64,000 nt of DNA from Mycobacterium gordonae (GCF_001417955.2 NZ_LKTM01000002.1:1-64000); one strand, 5' to 3'. Numbered from the stretch's first letter, positions 1-9,613 are shown. Notes: a model not told the origin generated them from the letters alone. Numbers and translations are program-made.

Positions 1-154
1 AAAAGAATCACACAACCACTACGCTGCCCGAAGCTGCGTAACACAAATCCCGTGTCCACCATCCGGGGTCAAGGCCCGTGCTAGCGTTTCTGGTTTCTGG
101 GGTGCACACGATTGCGTCTGCGGGCAGCAGGCGGGATGCGAAGAGGATTGCCCG

Positions 155-1321
155 ATGACCATACGCATCCCGTTCAACAAGCCCTCGATCGTCGGCTCGG
201 AGCTCATTTATGTCGGCCAGGCCGTCGCCGGGCAGCACGCCAGCGGGGACGGACCGTTCACCAAACGTGCCCAGGCCATGTTGGAAAACAGCTTCGGCGC
301 CAAACGGGTGTTGCTGACGACGTCGTGCACCTCGGCGCTCGAACTCGCCGCTCTGCTCTGTGACTTGCAGCCCGGTGACGAGGTGATCGTGCCGTCCTAC
401 ACCTTCGTCTCCACCGCGAACGCCTTCGTCCTGCGAGGCGCCAAGCCCGTGTTCGTGGATGTCCGCCCGGACACGCTCAATATCGACGAGCGGCTCATCG
501 AGCAGGCGATCACTCCGCGCACCCGGGCCATATTCCCCGTCCACTACGCCGGTGTGGCCTGCGAGATGGATGTCATCATGGACATCGCGGAACGCCACGG
601 TCTGCTGGTCGTCGAGGATGCGGCACAAGGGGTTTTCGCCCGCTACAAAGATCGGTGGCTGGGCACGATCGGTCACCTGGGGTGTTACAGCTTTCACGAA
701 ACCAAGAACCTCTCGTGCGGCGAGGGCGGCGCTCTGGTCATCAACGATCCGGCGATGGAACAACGCGCAGAAATTCTGCGCGAGAAGGGAACCAACCGCA
801 GTCAGTTCTTGCGCGGCCAGACTGATAAGTACACGTGGGTCGACGTGGGCTCTTCATATCTGCCCTCAGATATGCTCGCCGCCTTCTTGGTTGGCCAGAT
901 CGAGAACATGGACAAGATCACCCGGCGCCGTGGCGAGATCTTCCACCGCTACGCCGCCCTGCTGGCCCCGCTTGTAGAGCAGGGTCTGATCGGACTCCCG
1001 GTGGTGCCCGACGATTGCACCACCAACTACCACATGTTCTACATGTTGACCGCCGACATCGAAGAGCGCACCGCACTGATCGCGCATCTGCGTTCCGCCG
1101 GCATCCTTGCGGTGTTCCACTACGTGCCGCTGCACTCTTCGCCATTCGCAAAAACGCTGGGCATACCGCCGGCCAAGTTGCCGATGACGGAGGAACTCAG
1201 CGCTCGATTGGTAAGGCTGCCAATGTATTTCGACCTCACGGATCGGGAGGTCGACGAGGTGGGCCAGGCCGTGCTCGACTTCTATAGCGACCGTCGCGGC
1301 ACGGTGATGCAACGACCATGA
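155..1321 (+). CDS. DegT/DnrJ/EryC1/StrS sugar aminotransferase (WecE-like)
   Basis: A 388-aa PLP-dependent aminotransferase expected to convert a nucleotide-linked 4-keto-6-deoxy sugar into a 4-amino sugar. The N-terminus carries the family PFNKPSIVGSE start; PGDEVIVPSYTFVSTANAF is the substrate-side segment; VVEDAAQGV gives the PLP-ring Asp; SFHETKNLSCGEGG holds the Schiff-base Lys near residue 180. The ATG follows a GAAGAGG ribosome site. It matches the Rv1503c/Rv1504c and M. marinum WecE family in memory. It heads a same-strand run whose NeuD-like acyltransferase (3968) would acylate the new amine. The 154 bases upstream hold no gene; any promoter there is cut by the window edge. Confidence 0.9.
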   Translation: MTIRIPFNKPSIVGSELIYVGQAVAGQHASGDGPFTKRAQAMLENSFGAKRVLLTTSCTSALELAALLCDLQPGDEVIVPSYTFVSTANAFVLRGAKPVFVDVRPDTLNIDERLIEQAITPRTRAIFPVHYAGVACEMDVIMDIAERHGLLVVEDAAQGVFARYKDRWLGTIGHLGCYSFHETKNLSCGEGGALVINDPAMEQRAEILREKGTNRSQFLRGQTDKYTWVDVGSSYLPSDMLAAFLVGQIENMDKITRRRGEIFHRYAALLAPLVEQGLIGLPVVPDDCTTNYHMFYMLTADIEERTALIAHLRSAGILAVFHYVPLHSSPFAKTLGIPPAKLPMTEELSARLVRLPMYFDLTDREVDEVGQAVLDFYSDRRGTVMQRP

Positions 1322-1418
1322 CTGCCAGGCAAGTGTTCGATGATTCGGGGCATGACGGACGCGGCGGCCCGCTGGCCTATGCCGGAGACAAGATTTCCTG
1401 CCCGAGGCGTGTGCTCGC

Positions 1419-2351
1419 ATGAAACTTTCGATCGTCACGACGCTTTATCAATCGTCGCGGTACATAGAAGAATTTCACCGCCGGGTGACGGCGGCGGCGA
1501 GTGCGATCACCGACGACTACGAACTGGTCTTCGTCAACGACGGCTCGCCGGACGACTCACTGGAGGTAGCGAAAAAGCTGCTGGCCCGCGATCACCACAT
1601 CGTCATCGTCGACCTCTCGCGCAATTTCGGCCATCACCGCGCGATGATGACGGGGTTGGAGCGTGCCCGCGGCGAATTTGTCTTCCTGATCGACGTGGAT
1701 CTGGAGGAGTGCCCGGAGAACCTGACGCCATTCTGGGACTACCTGGTCGAGCATCCCGAGGCGGATGTGGTCATCGGGGAGTCGCAGACGAGGAAGCAGG
1801 GCGGTCTCACCCGCCGGCTGGCCAGCTCGTGGTTCTACGACCTGTTCAATTTCCTCTCCTACATCAAAATCTCGAATCGGGAGTTGGTCTCGCGCCTGAT
1901 GAGGCGCAGGTATGTCGAGAGCCTGGTCTCCTACCAGGAGCGCGAACTATTCATCCCCGGCATCTGGGCGCATGCCGGGTACAACCAGCACTACCTGCCG
2001 GCCGAAAAAACCTTTGACGGCAATTCGACTTACACATTGCGACGTAAGCTGACCATGGTGGTGGATGCCGTCACATCCTTCAGCGCCAAGCCGCTGCTGA
2101 TGGTTTTCTACACTGGGATACTGTTCGTCATCACCGCGACGTTCGTCATTTTGTACGTCATCATTCAGAAGTTGCTTTTCGGCTACTCGGTGGTGGGCTG
2201 GGCATCGCTTGTCGCCATTCTTTTCTTCATCGGCGGTGTGACCATATTCTCGCTTGGTGTCGTCGGCATCTATATCGCCAAGATATATAGTGAAGTCAAA
2301 CAACGACCCACCAGCATCGTCAAAACCGTTTATTGTGAGGATCACGCATGA
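1419..2351 (+). CDS. GT2 glycosyltransferase, GtrB/ArnC/DPM1-like, membrane-anchored
   Basis: A 310-aa family 2 glycosyltransferase. The GT-A start KLSIVTTLYQSSRYIEEF is followed by a VNDGSPDDS nucleotide-binding loop and the metal-binding DVD of FLIDVDLEECPENL near residue 91. Two hydrophobic helices at about 226-250 and 263-290 end in KIYSEVKQRP, the layout of polyprenyl-phosphate sugar transferases such as GtrB/ArnC. Such enzymes usually charge a lipid carrier with a sugar on the cytosolic face; that role is inferred here. Its stop overlaps the next start by 4 bp (ATGA), so the two are probably translationally coupled. Confidence 0.88.
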   Translation: MKLSIVTTLYQSSRYIEEFHRRVTAAASAITDDYELVFVNDGSPDDSLEVAKKLLARDHHIVIVDLSRNFGHHRAMMTGLERARGEFVFLIDVDLEECPENLTPFWDYLVEHPEADVVIGESQTRKQGGLTRRLASSWFYDLFNFLSYIKISNRELVSRLMRRRYVESLVSYQERELFIPGIWAHAGYNQHYLPAEKTFDGNSTYTLRRKLTMVVDAVTSFSAKPLLMVFYTGILFVITATFVILYVIIQKLLFGYSVVGWASLVAILFFIGGVTIFSLGVVGIYIAKIYSEVKQRPTSIVKTVYCEDHA

Positions 2352-3193
2352 GCCAGTCAGTCAAGAAAGACACGCTCGAAGCTAATAAGTATGTCCATTC
2401 CATGCTGGTCGAGGCGGGGGAGTACCAGAAGAGTCCGCATTTTCGGCCCGAGAATATCGCCAAGGTGCGTGCCTTGGTGGTCTCGCTGACCGGAGAAATG
2501 GACTCGGCGGCAAGCAGGGTCGTCGACTTCGGTTGTGGAACCGGCTTCATGATCGATCTGATGAAGGATCGGTTCGGTGAAGTCCACGGGGTGGATATCA
2601 CGCAGGCGATGATGAAGGAGGTCGACCTGAGCTCCGGAAACGTCTTTCTGCACGAAGCGATGGCCGAGCAGACGCCGTTCCCGGACAGCCACTTCGATTT
2701 TGCGACCGCGTACTCGTTCATGGACCACCTCTTCGACGCCGGGGATTTCCTGAAGGAGGTCTATCGGGTCCTCAAACCGGGTGGGATATTCTTCTCCGGC
2801 CTGAACCCCAACCGCGACTTCATCGCTGCCATGGATGTGGCCGAACGAAAAGCCGTGATGGGTATTTCGCCGATAGTCACGCGAGAGATCAAGGGCGCGC
2901 TGCATAACGGTGACTACTACGCCGAGAACTTCGGAGTAGACGGCACGATGCTCGACAAAGCTGAACCGATCAAAGCCCTGAAGAAAGGCTTCGAAGCAAA
3001 GGAAATGTATGACTTGGCGCTGGATATCGGCTTCAGCGCCTGCCGTATCGACTACGACTGGTTCCTCGGGCAGGGGAAGGTCATGCACGAACAGTCGTTC
3101 GAACGCGCCGAGCAGATTCACGAATACCTGTCGAGCATCCTGCCGGTCGCGTCACCGCTCTATAAATACCTCAACTTCATCTTCACTAAATAG
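2348..3193 (+). CDS. Class I SAM-dependent methyltransferase
   Basis: A 281-aa methyltransferase of the Methyltransf_11 type. Motif I VVDFGCGTGFMIDL lies near residue 58, followed by VHGVDITQAMM, FDFATAYSFMDHLFD and VYRVLKPGGIFF. The start overlaps the preceding glycosyltransferase by 4 bp. Its place in the amino-sugar operon suggests methylation of a sugar hydroxyl or carbon, but the substrate cannot be read from sequence. Codons in this part of the operon include more A/T-ending forms than the PKS genes further on, which may reflect a separate origin. Confidence 0.85.
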   Translation: MSQSVKKDTLEANKYVHSMLVEAGEYQKSPHFRPENIAKVRALVVSLTGEMDSAASRVVDFGCGTGFMIDLMKDRFGEVHGVDITQAMMKEVDLSSGNVFLHEAMAEQTPFPDSHFDFATAYSFMDHLFDAGDFLKEVYRVLKPGGIFFSGLNPNRDFIAAMDVAERKAVMGISPIVTREIKGALHNGDYYAENFGVDGTMLDKAEPIKALKKGFEAKEMYDLALDIGFSACRIDYDWFLGQGKVMHEQSFERAEQIHEYLSSILPVASPLYKYLNFIFTK

Positions 3194-3200
3194 GCGAGAA

Positions 3201-3965
3201 ATGGTAGATCAAGCGATTCTGGAAACGTTCGAGCGCGACGGACTGGCGGTGGTGCCGCAGGTAGTCACCCCGGCGGAAGTGGCACTGCTGCGCGCAGAAC
3301 TCGAGGCGGCGATCGCCGAGGATGCGGTCGACTACCCAGATGTGTTCGACCGGGGCATGGTGCATAACTGCATGGTGCGCGGTGAGCGCATGGCGGCATT
3401 GCTGGATAACCCGGCGATGAACGAGTACCTGGCAGCGGTGCTGAGTGAGACCTGCATCGTGTACGCGTACCAATCCTCCTCGCTGGTGCCTCAGCAAGGT
3501 AACTACGGCAGCCGCGTACACGTCGACTCGCCGCGCCACATTCCGGGCTACAGCACGAACATGGGTGTCATCATCGCGCTCGATGACTTCACCGAGGAGA
3601 ACGGTGCCACCTATTACTGGAAGGGATCGCACCGGTTCGAGTCGCTGCCGGAGGAGGAGGCGTTCTACGCCAATGCCAGTCGGGCACTGTGCAAAGCCGG
3701 CGACATGGTGATTTTCCACGGACGGCTGGTGCACGCGGCCGGGCGCAATACGACCACCCGCACCCGCCACAGCCTGACCATCAACGCCTGCCGCTCGTAC
3801 ATGCGGCAGCGCTTCGACTTCCCGCGCTTGGTTCCGCAATCGATAATTGATTCGCTCGGGGAGAATGGCAAACGACTGCTGGGCATGAATGTTCGTATGC
3901 CGACCTCGCTGGATGAGTTCTACCTGCCCGAAGAGCAGCGCTTGTACAAACCCAACCAGGGTTAG
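3201..3965 (+). CDS. Phytanoyl-CoA dioxygenase (PhyH) family oxygenase
   Basis: A 254-aa protein of the Fe(II)/2-oxoglutarate PhyH family. VHVDSPRH (about 105-112) offers the His-x-Asp iron ligands, GATYYWKGSHRFE is a typical PhyH core segment, and GDMVIFHGRLVHAAGRN supplies the distal His, followed by an Arg-rich stretch that may bind 2-oxoglutarate. The ATG at 3201 was chosen over an upstream in-frame extension because the extra residues overlap the methyltransferase and look like its shadow. In this operon a hydroxylation or oxidation of a sugar or of its N-acyl group is plausible; the substrate is unknown. Confidence 0.85.
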   Translation: MVDQAILETFERDGLAVVPQVVTPAEVALLRAELEAAIAEDAVDYPDVFDRGMVHNCMVRGERMAALLDNPAMNEYLAAVLSETCIVYAYQSSSLVPQQGNYGSRVHVDSPRHIPGYSTNMGVIIALDDFTEENGATYYWKGSHRFESLPEEEAFYANASRALCKAGDMVIFHGRLVHAAGRNTTTRTRHSLTINACRSYMRQRFDFPRLVPQSIIDSLGENGKRLLGMNVRMPTSLDEFYLPEEQRLYKPNQG

Positions 3966-3967
3966 GC

Positions 3968-4633
3968 ATGCGCAATCTGGTGATCTTCGGCGCTACCGAG
4001 CTGGCCGGGATGGTGCGCTATTACGCGACCGAGGAACACGGTCGCGAGGTGACCGCTTTCGTGGTGGACGAAGGATACCGAACGCAAGAGTGGTTCCACG
4101 GCGTGCCGGTGATTGAATGGCCGGAGATGCAAGCGCGTTTCACACCCGCAGATACCGATTGTTTCATCGCGTTGGGCTATCGCGTCATGCGCCGTCGCCG
4201 AATGGTGTATGAGCAGGTGACCAAAGCGGGGTACCACTGCATTAATTTGGTGAGCCCGGCCAGCTATGTGGCTAAGAGTGCACGGCTGGGCGAGAGTAAC
4301 CTCGTTTTCCCTGGCGTGGTTATCGAGCCGGGTGTGCGTATCGGTACGAATAACATCATCTGGTCCAACACCACGATTTGTCACGACACGGTGATCGGCA
4401 ACCACAACTTCATTGCGGCTAACGTTACTTTTGGCGGGCATGCGCGGCTGGGGGATGCGAATTTCATCGGGTTTTCTTCAACGATTCTGCAGCATATCGT
4501 TATCGGTAACGAGGCATTGATCGGCGCCCAGACGCTGGTCCGGGAGCCGACGCGCGACCTGCATCGCTATTGGGGTGTGCCGGCCCGTGAAGCTGGAGTG
4601 ATCGATGCCGCGAAGGGTGTATGTGTTGACTAG
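3968..4633 (+). CDS. NeuD/PglD-type sugar O- or N-acyltransferase
   Basis: A 221-aa acyltransferase with the NeuD/PglD layout. The N-terminal Rossmann-like domain (RNLVIFGATELAGMVRYY) is followed from about residue 95 by left-handed beta-helix hexapeptides (SARLGESNLVFPGVVIEPGV, GTNNIIWSNTTI, GNHNFIAANVTFGGHARLG). PglD acetylates the 4-amino group of UDP-sugars, and the DegT aminotransferase upstream makes N-acylation the natural inference; O-acylation is the alternative. It matches Rv1505c from memory. It begins 2 bp after the previous stop, and its 3' end overlaps the next gene by up to 29 bp. Confidence 0.87.
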   Translation: MRNLVIFGATELAGMVRYYATEEHGREVTAFVVDEGYRTQEWFHGVPVIEWPEMQARFTPADTDCFIALGYRVMRRRRMVYEQVTKAGYHCINLVSPASYVAKSARLGESNLVFPGVVIEPGVRIGTNNIIWSNTTICHDTVIGNHNFIAANVTFGGHARLGDANFIGFSSTILQHIVIGNEALIGAQTLVREPTRDLHRYWGVPAREAGVIDAAKGVCVD

Positions 4634-5501
4634 TGAGCTGAATGGCGCAATCGCGCGCATGGACGAATTTCTCTGTCGTATCAGGACTTATCTCGATTCG
4701 CACGCTCGCGAGTTGCTACCGCTGTTCGACACGATGGCGGCCGAAGCGAAGTTCGCCCGCCAATGGTTAAACGCAGATCTTGCTCGATTATCCGGACAAC
4801 CAGCGCTCCTGGAAGTGGGTGGCGGAGTCTTCCTGCTCAGTTGCCAGCTGGCGGCCGAAGGTTTTGATATCACGGCGATCGAGCCGACCGGCGAGGGATT
4901 CAATGAGTTCAAGCGGCTCGGCGATATTGTGCTCGAATTGGCTGACATCAAGCCGACGATCGCCCCGTGCAAGGCCGAAGACTTCGTCTCCGATAGGCAA
5001 TTCGACTTTGCCTTTTCGTTGAATGTGATGGAGCATATCGACCTGCCGGAGGAGGCGATTGCGCGTGTATCGGACGTGCTGAAGCCGGGTGCTTCGTATC
5101 ACTTCATGTGCCCGAATTACGTCTTCCCATACGAACCACACTTCAACATGCCGACAGTGCTCACCAAACAGTTGACGGCCCGGGTGATGCGCCGGCGCAT
5201 CCAGGACAGTTCGCGGATGGAGGATCCGGACGGAGTGTGGCGCTCGCTCAACTGGATCACCGTGCCGAAGGTCGCGCGGTTTGCGCGGCGAGACCCGCGG
5301 CTGACCTTTGATTTCGACCGGGGCACGATGGTTTCGATGCTGGAACGTGCGCTGATGGACGAGCAATTCGCCAGTCGACGCCCGGATTGGATGGTCAACG
5401 GTATCCGCATTGCCGCCGGGATGCGACTGCACCGTCTGGCGGGTCTGATTCCTGCGACGTTGCAGCCGGTCATGGATGTGCGGTTGACGAAGAAGTTATG
5501 A
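4605..5501 (+). CDS. SAM-dependent methyltransferase
   Basis: A protein of up to 298 aa with a class I methyltransferase fold: ALLEVGGGVFLLSCQLA (motif I, about 65-81), FDITAIEPTGEGF, FDFAFSLNVMEHID and LKPGASYHFMCPNYVFPYEP. The start is uncertain. ATG at 4605 overlaps the NeuD-like gene by 29 bp, while GTG at 4617 or 4623 gives a shorter overlap. It is closest in context to the Rv1506c/Rv1507c-type proteins. The target sugar is unknown; with the methyltransferase at 2348 this operon carries two methylation steps. Confidence 0.82.
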   Translation: MPRRVYVLTSELNGAIARMDEFLCRIRTYLDSHARELLPLFDTMAAEAKFARQWLNADLARLSGQPALLEVGGGVFLLSCQLAAEGFDITAIEPTGEGFNEFKRLGDIVLELADIKPTIAPCKAEDFVSDRQFDFAFSLNVMEHIDLPEEAIARVSDVLKPGASYHFMCPNYVFPYEPHFNMPTVLTKQLTARVMRRRIQDSSRMEDPDGVWRSLNWITVPKVARFARRDPRLTFDFDRGTMVSMLERALMDEQFASRRPDWMVNGIRIAAGMRLHRLAGLIPATLQPVMDVRLTKKL

Positions 5502-5527
5502 GATGGCGCAGCTGAACTGCCGGTCCC

Positions 5528-6802
5528 GTGACTGAGCTCGGTGACACCGCGCCCACCGCGGCGCCGATCGCGCGAGGAAACGTCGTGTGGGTCGGCGCCG
5601 CGACCGCGGTGACGGCTCTCTGCAGCTACGGCGTTATCTATCTGGCAGCTCGGGACCTGCCGCCGGCCGGTTTTTCGGTATTCGGCGTGTTCTGGGGGGC
5701 GCTCGGAATGGCCACCGGTGCGGCCAACGGCCTCCTTCAAGAAACCACCCGCGAGGTCCGCGCGGCGCGCCAGACGCAGGTGGCCGCGGACCAGAGTGTT
5801 CGCCCGGTCCGAATCGCCGGCATGATCGGTGTCGCGGCCTGCGTCATGATCGCTGCGAGCTCGCCGCTGTGGAGCCGCCAAGTCTTCAGCGACGAGCGCT
5901 GGCTCTCAGTGGGTTTGCTTAGTATCGGACTCGCCGGATTCTGCGTGCAGTCGGCACTGCTAGGAGCCCTGGCAGGATCAAGTCGGTTCACGCACTACGG
6001 TTTGCTGATGATGACCGACCCCATCATCCGGGTAGCGGTTGCCGCGGCCGCGGTGGTCACGGGCTGGGGGTTGGGCGGGTACTTGTGGGCCGCAGCCGCC
6101 GGTGCGGTGGCCTGGCTGGTCATGCTGGCTGTTTCGCCGACGACGCGCTCGGCGGCGCGTGAACTGACGCCCGGTGGGGTTGCCGGATTTCTGCGCGGCG
6201 CCGCTCATTCGGTAGCGGCGGCGGGCGCCAGCGCGATCCTGGTGATGGGCTTTCCAGTGCTGCTCAAGGCGACCTCGCAGGAGCTGGGAGCCACGGGCGG
6301 AGTGCTAATCCTGGCAGTCACCTTGACCCGTGCGCCGCTGTTGATCCCGCTGAGCGCGATGCAAGGCAACCTGATCGCTCATTTCGTCGACGAGCGCACC
6401 GAACGTCTCCGAGCACTGATCGGACCGGCACTGGTCATCGGGGCGCTCGGCGCGGTCGGGGTGCTGGCCGCAGGATTCGCCGGCCCGTGGTTACTGCGGA
6501 TCGGATTCGGCCCTGATTACCGGGCGAGCGGGGCGCTGCTGGCCTGGTTAACGGCGGCGGCCGTCGCGATCGCCGTACTGTCGCTGACCGGTGCCGGCGC
6601 GGTCGCAGCCGCTCTGCACGGGGCTTACCTGCTGGGCTGGCTTAGCGCAACGGTGGCCTCGACGTTGTTGCTGCTGCTGCCGGTGGGCCTTGAGACGCGC
6701 ACCATCATCGCGCTGTTGTGCGGTCCGCTGGTAGGAATCGCCATCCATCTGGGCGCACTGGCGCGCGCGCCCGGTCGAGGATCGGTTGCCGGCAGCAATT
6801 AG
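5528..6802 (+). CDS. Polytopic membrane protein, polysaccharide flippase-like (Rv1510-like)
   Basis: A 424-aa, very hydrophobic protein with about 12 predicted membrane segments, starting at a GTG 26 bp after the methyltransferase. Its opening (GNVVWVGAATAVTALCSYGV, then LAARDLPPAGFSVFGVFW) resembles Wzx/MATE-like polysaccharide exporters, in which an early segment is followed by LGPxxFG-like residues. It matches the probable membrane protein Rv1510 in size and place. Inferred job: flipping a lipid-linked sugar or glycolipid intermediate. Its stop overlaps the stop of the convergent gene by 4 bp. Confidence 0.75.
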   Translation: MTELGDTAPTAAPIARGNVVWVGAATAVTALCSYGVIYLAARDLPPAGFSVFGVFWGALGMATGAANGLLQETTREVRAARQTQVAADQSVRPVRIAGMIGVAACVMIAASSPLWSRQVFSDERWLSVGLLSIGLAGFCVQSALLGALAGSSRFTHYGLLMMTDPIIRVAVAAAAVVTGWGLGGYLWAAAAGAVAWLVMLAVSPTTRSAARELTPGGVAGFLRGAAHSVAAAGASAILVMGFPVLLKATSQELGATGGVLILAVTLTRAPLLIPLSAMQGNLIAHFVDERTERLRALIGPALVIGALGAVGVLAAGFAGPWLLRIGFGPDYRASGALLAWLTAAAVAIAVLSLTGAGAVAAALHGAYLLGWLSATVASTLLLLLPVGLETRTIIALLCGPLVGIAIHLGALARAPGRGSVAGSN

Positions 6803-8355
6803 CTGGTGGGAGGCGTCTTGCTGCCCCCGCCGGCGGCTTCTGCAGGTGCGGATTCCGTCGTAATGGCCTCTGCGGGGGCAGGGGCATCAGCCCCGCTTTC
6901 CTGGGCTTGAAGATCGTCGCCCTCGCTCGGGTCCGCCGGCCGCCGCGCGTACGAGGCGAGGATGACAGCGCACGCGAGCAGCCAGAACAACGACGCGTAC
7001 ACGACGGTCGTCGGGACGAGCAGCGTGTGTCCGATGACGCCCCTGGCACCCATTTGACCGTAAATATCTGCTTCAAAAGGCCGGCCCGGGACGGCGATGT
7101 TCACGATGCTCAGCGCGGTCGCCAGAGTCAGGGTGACGCCAACCGCGCGCCGGCGCACGCCACCGACCGCGATTCTGTCGAATATGCCGGCACCCGGCGC
7201 TCCGTTGGGGTCGCGGACCAGGAGCGCGGCGATCGGCAGAGCAAACACCAGGTAGTAGAAGGCGGCGTATGACGGTGCGAGCGTGGCCGTGGCAAGCAAC
7301 ACAATGCCCGCCATGACCGGTGGGATGCGCCGGCCAAGGGCCAGCACGCTGACGACGACGATGACCAGGATTGCAAAGCCAATCAGGGTTCGCGGGCCTG
7401 CGAGGAAGTCTTCCGGGATCTTGCCGCCGGTTTGGGCGGCCTTGATGTTGTCTGGGATCAGCAGTAATCCCCTGGCGAAGGCAACGTTGCGCGTGTCCTG
7501 GAGTCCGCCGTTGGTGTTGTTGAACTTCATCAGGTCGTGCAGGGACTGCGGGATCGTTCCTGGGAAGCCCTTCGGCCACAACATGAAGGCGGCGATGTTG
7601 GACAGCGCAATGCCCGCGAAGGTGATAACGCCCCAGCGCCATTGCCGTGCGGCGAAGAACACCATCGCCAGCACGGCGAATTGAGGCTTGAGGAGTACGG
7701 CCAGCACCACCATGAACGCGACCAGGCCCCACCGGCGGCGGGACAGCGCGACGAAGAAGACCAGCGCGATCGGCACGACGAACCCTGTCGAGTTGCCGCG
7801 GTCGATGATTCCCCACGCGGGTACGGCTGCGACAGCCAGCGCGACGAACACCACCACACGTTCTAAACCCTGGGTTCCGCGAGCGGCCCAGATGGCAGGA
7901 GAGATCAGCGCGGCCGTCATTGCGATCAGATAACTGATCAGCCCCAGGCGCGGCACCCCCAGCAGGTGTGCGGGAAACGCGAACAACGTATAGGGCAAAC
8001 GTGCCGGAGCCCATGTCCCGATGGGGCCGGGCAGGTAACTGGGGGGCAGCAGGACCGGGTACTCGGCGGGATTGGCGCGCACCCCGACGGTCGCGATCAT
8101 CGCGTAGTCGCTGAAGCAGTGCCGGCCGACATTCATGCCCCAATCAAGCCAGCAGTCTTGGGGGACCAGCAGAAGCGTGGACACCACGTCGACCGCGTAG
8201 CACTGGACAAGGACGTAGGCCGTCACCGCCGAGAGTGCCGACCCCAGCAGGATCGTGCCGAGCAGCAGCGTCCGCTCGGACTGGGAGGTGACCGCCGAGA
8301 TCCGCTCCCGGGTCGCGGTTGCCGCACCACGCAGCACCCCGAGGGGTCGATTCAT
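6799..8355 (-). CDS. GT87 (DUF2029)-like integral membrane glycosyltransferase
   Basis: A 518-aa multi-spanning membrane protein. GIIDRGNSTGFVVPIALVFF and VLLKPQFAVLAMVFF resemble the GQxN and KPQ segments of GT87 GT-C enzymes, which use polyprenyl-phosphate-mannose on the outer face of the membrane. The C-terminal tail from about residue 490 is Ala/Pro/Glu-rich and looks disordered. The ATG has a strong GGGGAGGAG site 6 nt upstream. It is similar in place to Rv1508c. Likely role: adding a sugar to the glycolipid outside the cytosol. A catalytic Asp cannot be assigned with certainty. Confidence 0.75.
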   Translation of the reverse strand: MNRPLGVLRGAATATRERISAVTSQSERTLLLGTILLGSALSAVTAYVLVQCYAVDVVSTLLLVPQDCWLDWGMNVGRHCFSDYAMIATVGVRANPAEYPVLLPPSYLPGPIGTWAPARLPYTLFAFPAHLLGVPRLGLISYLIAMTAALISPAIWAARGTQGLERVVVFVALAVAAVPAWGIIDRGNSTGFVVPIALVFFVALSRRRWGLVAFMVVLAVLLKPQFAVLAMVFFAARQWRWGVITFAGIALSNIAAFMLWPKGFPGTIPQSLHDLMKFNNTNGGLQDTRNVAFARGLLLIPDNIKAAQTGGKIPEDFLAGPRTLIGFAILVIVVVSVLALGRRIPPVMAGIVLLATATLAPSYAAFYYLVFALPIAALLVRDPNGAPGAGIFDRIAVGGVRRRAVGVTLTLATALSIVNIAVPGRPFEADIYGQMGARGVIGHTLLVPTTVVYASLFWLLACAVILASYARRPADPSEGDDLQAQESGADAPAPAEAITTESAPAEAAGGGSKTPPTS

Positions 8356-8590
8356 CTGGATGCTCCTCCCCAGTTCTGCGCGACACGGTAGCAGGAGCGG
8401 TGGCCGTCAGGTCAGCCAACGGGCAGTCTGGCTTTCAATTCTTCATCGCTCCACGGCCGCCCGCCCCCGACATTTACTATGAATCCACAGCGGCGCCGTG
8501 CCGCAGCAGCCAACGGAGAAGTGAGACGGCCTCGATGACGAAACGCCGGACATGCGACGACACGCATGCACCGACAGAAAAGGCAATCGG
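8356..8590. promoter_or_regulatory. Divergent promoter region between the GT87-like gene and gmdA
   Basis: These 235 bases separate two divergent starts and hold no convincing gene. The TTTACTATGAAT stretch around 8472-8483 is the most AT-rich part and contains TACTAT, a reasonable -10 hexamer for the gmdA side. No operator repeat was recognised. Confidence 0.4.
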
Positions 8591-9613
8591 ATGAAACGGG
8601 CGCTCATCACCGGAATCACTGGTCAGGACGGCTCGTATCTCGCCGAGCTGCTGCTGAGCAAGGGATACGAGGTGCACGGCCTCATTCGTCGTGCCTCGAC
8701 GTTCAACACGTCCCGGATCGATCACCTCTACGTTGATCCGCACCAGCCGGACGCCAAGCTGTTCCTGCACTACGGCGACCTCATCGACGGAACCCGCCTG
8801 GTCACGTTGCTGAGCACGATCGAACCGGACGAGGTGTACAACCTTGCGGCACAGTCACATGTGCGCGTGAGCTTCGACGAACCCGTGCACACCGGCGACA
8901 CCACTGGCATGGGATCCATGCGACTGCTGGAGGCCGTTCGGCTCTCGCGCGTGCAGTGCCGCTTCTACCAGGCGTCGTCATCGGAGATGTTCGGTGCCAC
9001 GCCGCCACCGCAGAACGAGCTGACCCCGTTCTACCCGAGGTCGCCGTACGGCGCGGCCAAGGTCTACTCCTATTGGGCGACAAGGAATTACCGCGAGGCG
9101 TATGGGTTGTTCGCCGTCAACGGCATCCTGTTCAACCACGAATCCCCGCGACGCGGTGAGACATTCGTGACCCGCAAGATCACCAGGGCGGTGGCGCGTA
9201 TCAAGGCCGGCGTCCAATCCGATCTCTACATGGGAAATCTCGACGCGATCCGTGACTGGGGCTACGCGCCCGAATATGTCGAAGGGATGTGGCGGATGCT
9301 GCAGGCGCCCGAGCCAGACGACTACGTGCTGGCGACCGGGCGCGGTTACACGGTGCGCGATTTCGCCGAAGCCGCTTTCGCGCACGCCGGCCTGGACTGG
9401 CAGGAGTACGTCAAGTTCGACGAACGGTATCTGCGGCCCACCGAGGTGGACTCGTTGATCGGTGACGCCAGCAAGGCTGCAGATTCGCTGGGCTGGCGCG
9501 CTTCGGTGCACACCGGCGAGTTGGCCCGGATCATGGTCGATGCGGACATCGCGGCGCTGGAGTGCGAAGGCAAGCCGTGGATCGACAAGCCGATGCTTGC
9601 GGGTCGCGCATGA
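8591..9613 (+). CDS. gmdA: GDP-mannose 4,6-dehydratase
   Basis: A 340-aa extended short-chain dehydrogenase that converts GDP-D-mannose to GDP-4-keto-6-deoxy-D-mannose. It shows the NAD(P)-binding [19 protein letters not shown] at the N-terminus, [19 protein letters not shown], the catalytic [10 protein letters not shown] (YxxxK), and the family-specific [17 protein letters not shown] and [13 protein letters not shown]. The ATG at 8591 places the Rossmann motif at the very N-terminus, as usual. It overlaps epiA by 4 bp. It corresponds to Rv1511 and feeds the 6-deoxyhexose branch of the glycolipid. Confidence 0.95.
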   Translation: MKRALITGITGQDGSYLAELLLSKGYEVHGLIRRASTFNTSRIDHLYVDPHQPDAKLFLHYGDLIDGTRLVTLLSTIEPDEVYNLAAQSHVRVSFDEPVHTGDTTGMGSMRLLEAVRLSRVQCRFYQASSSEMFGATPPPQNELTPFYPRSPYGAAKVYSYWATRNYREAYGLFAVNGILFNHESPRRGETFVTRKITRAVARIKAGVQSDLYMGNLDAIRDWGYAPEYVEGMWRMLQAPEPDDYVLATGRGYTVRDFAEAAFAHAGLDWQEYVKFDERYLRPTEVDSLIGDASKAADSLGWRASVHTGELARIMVDADIAALECEGKPWIDKPMLAGRA

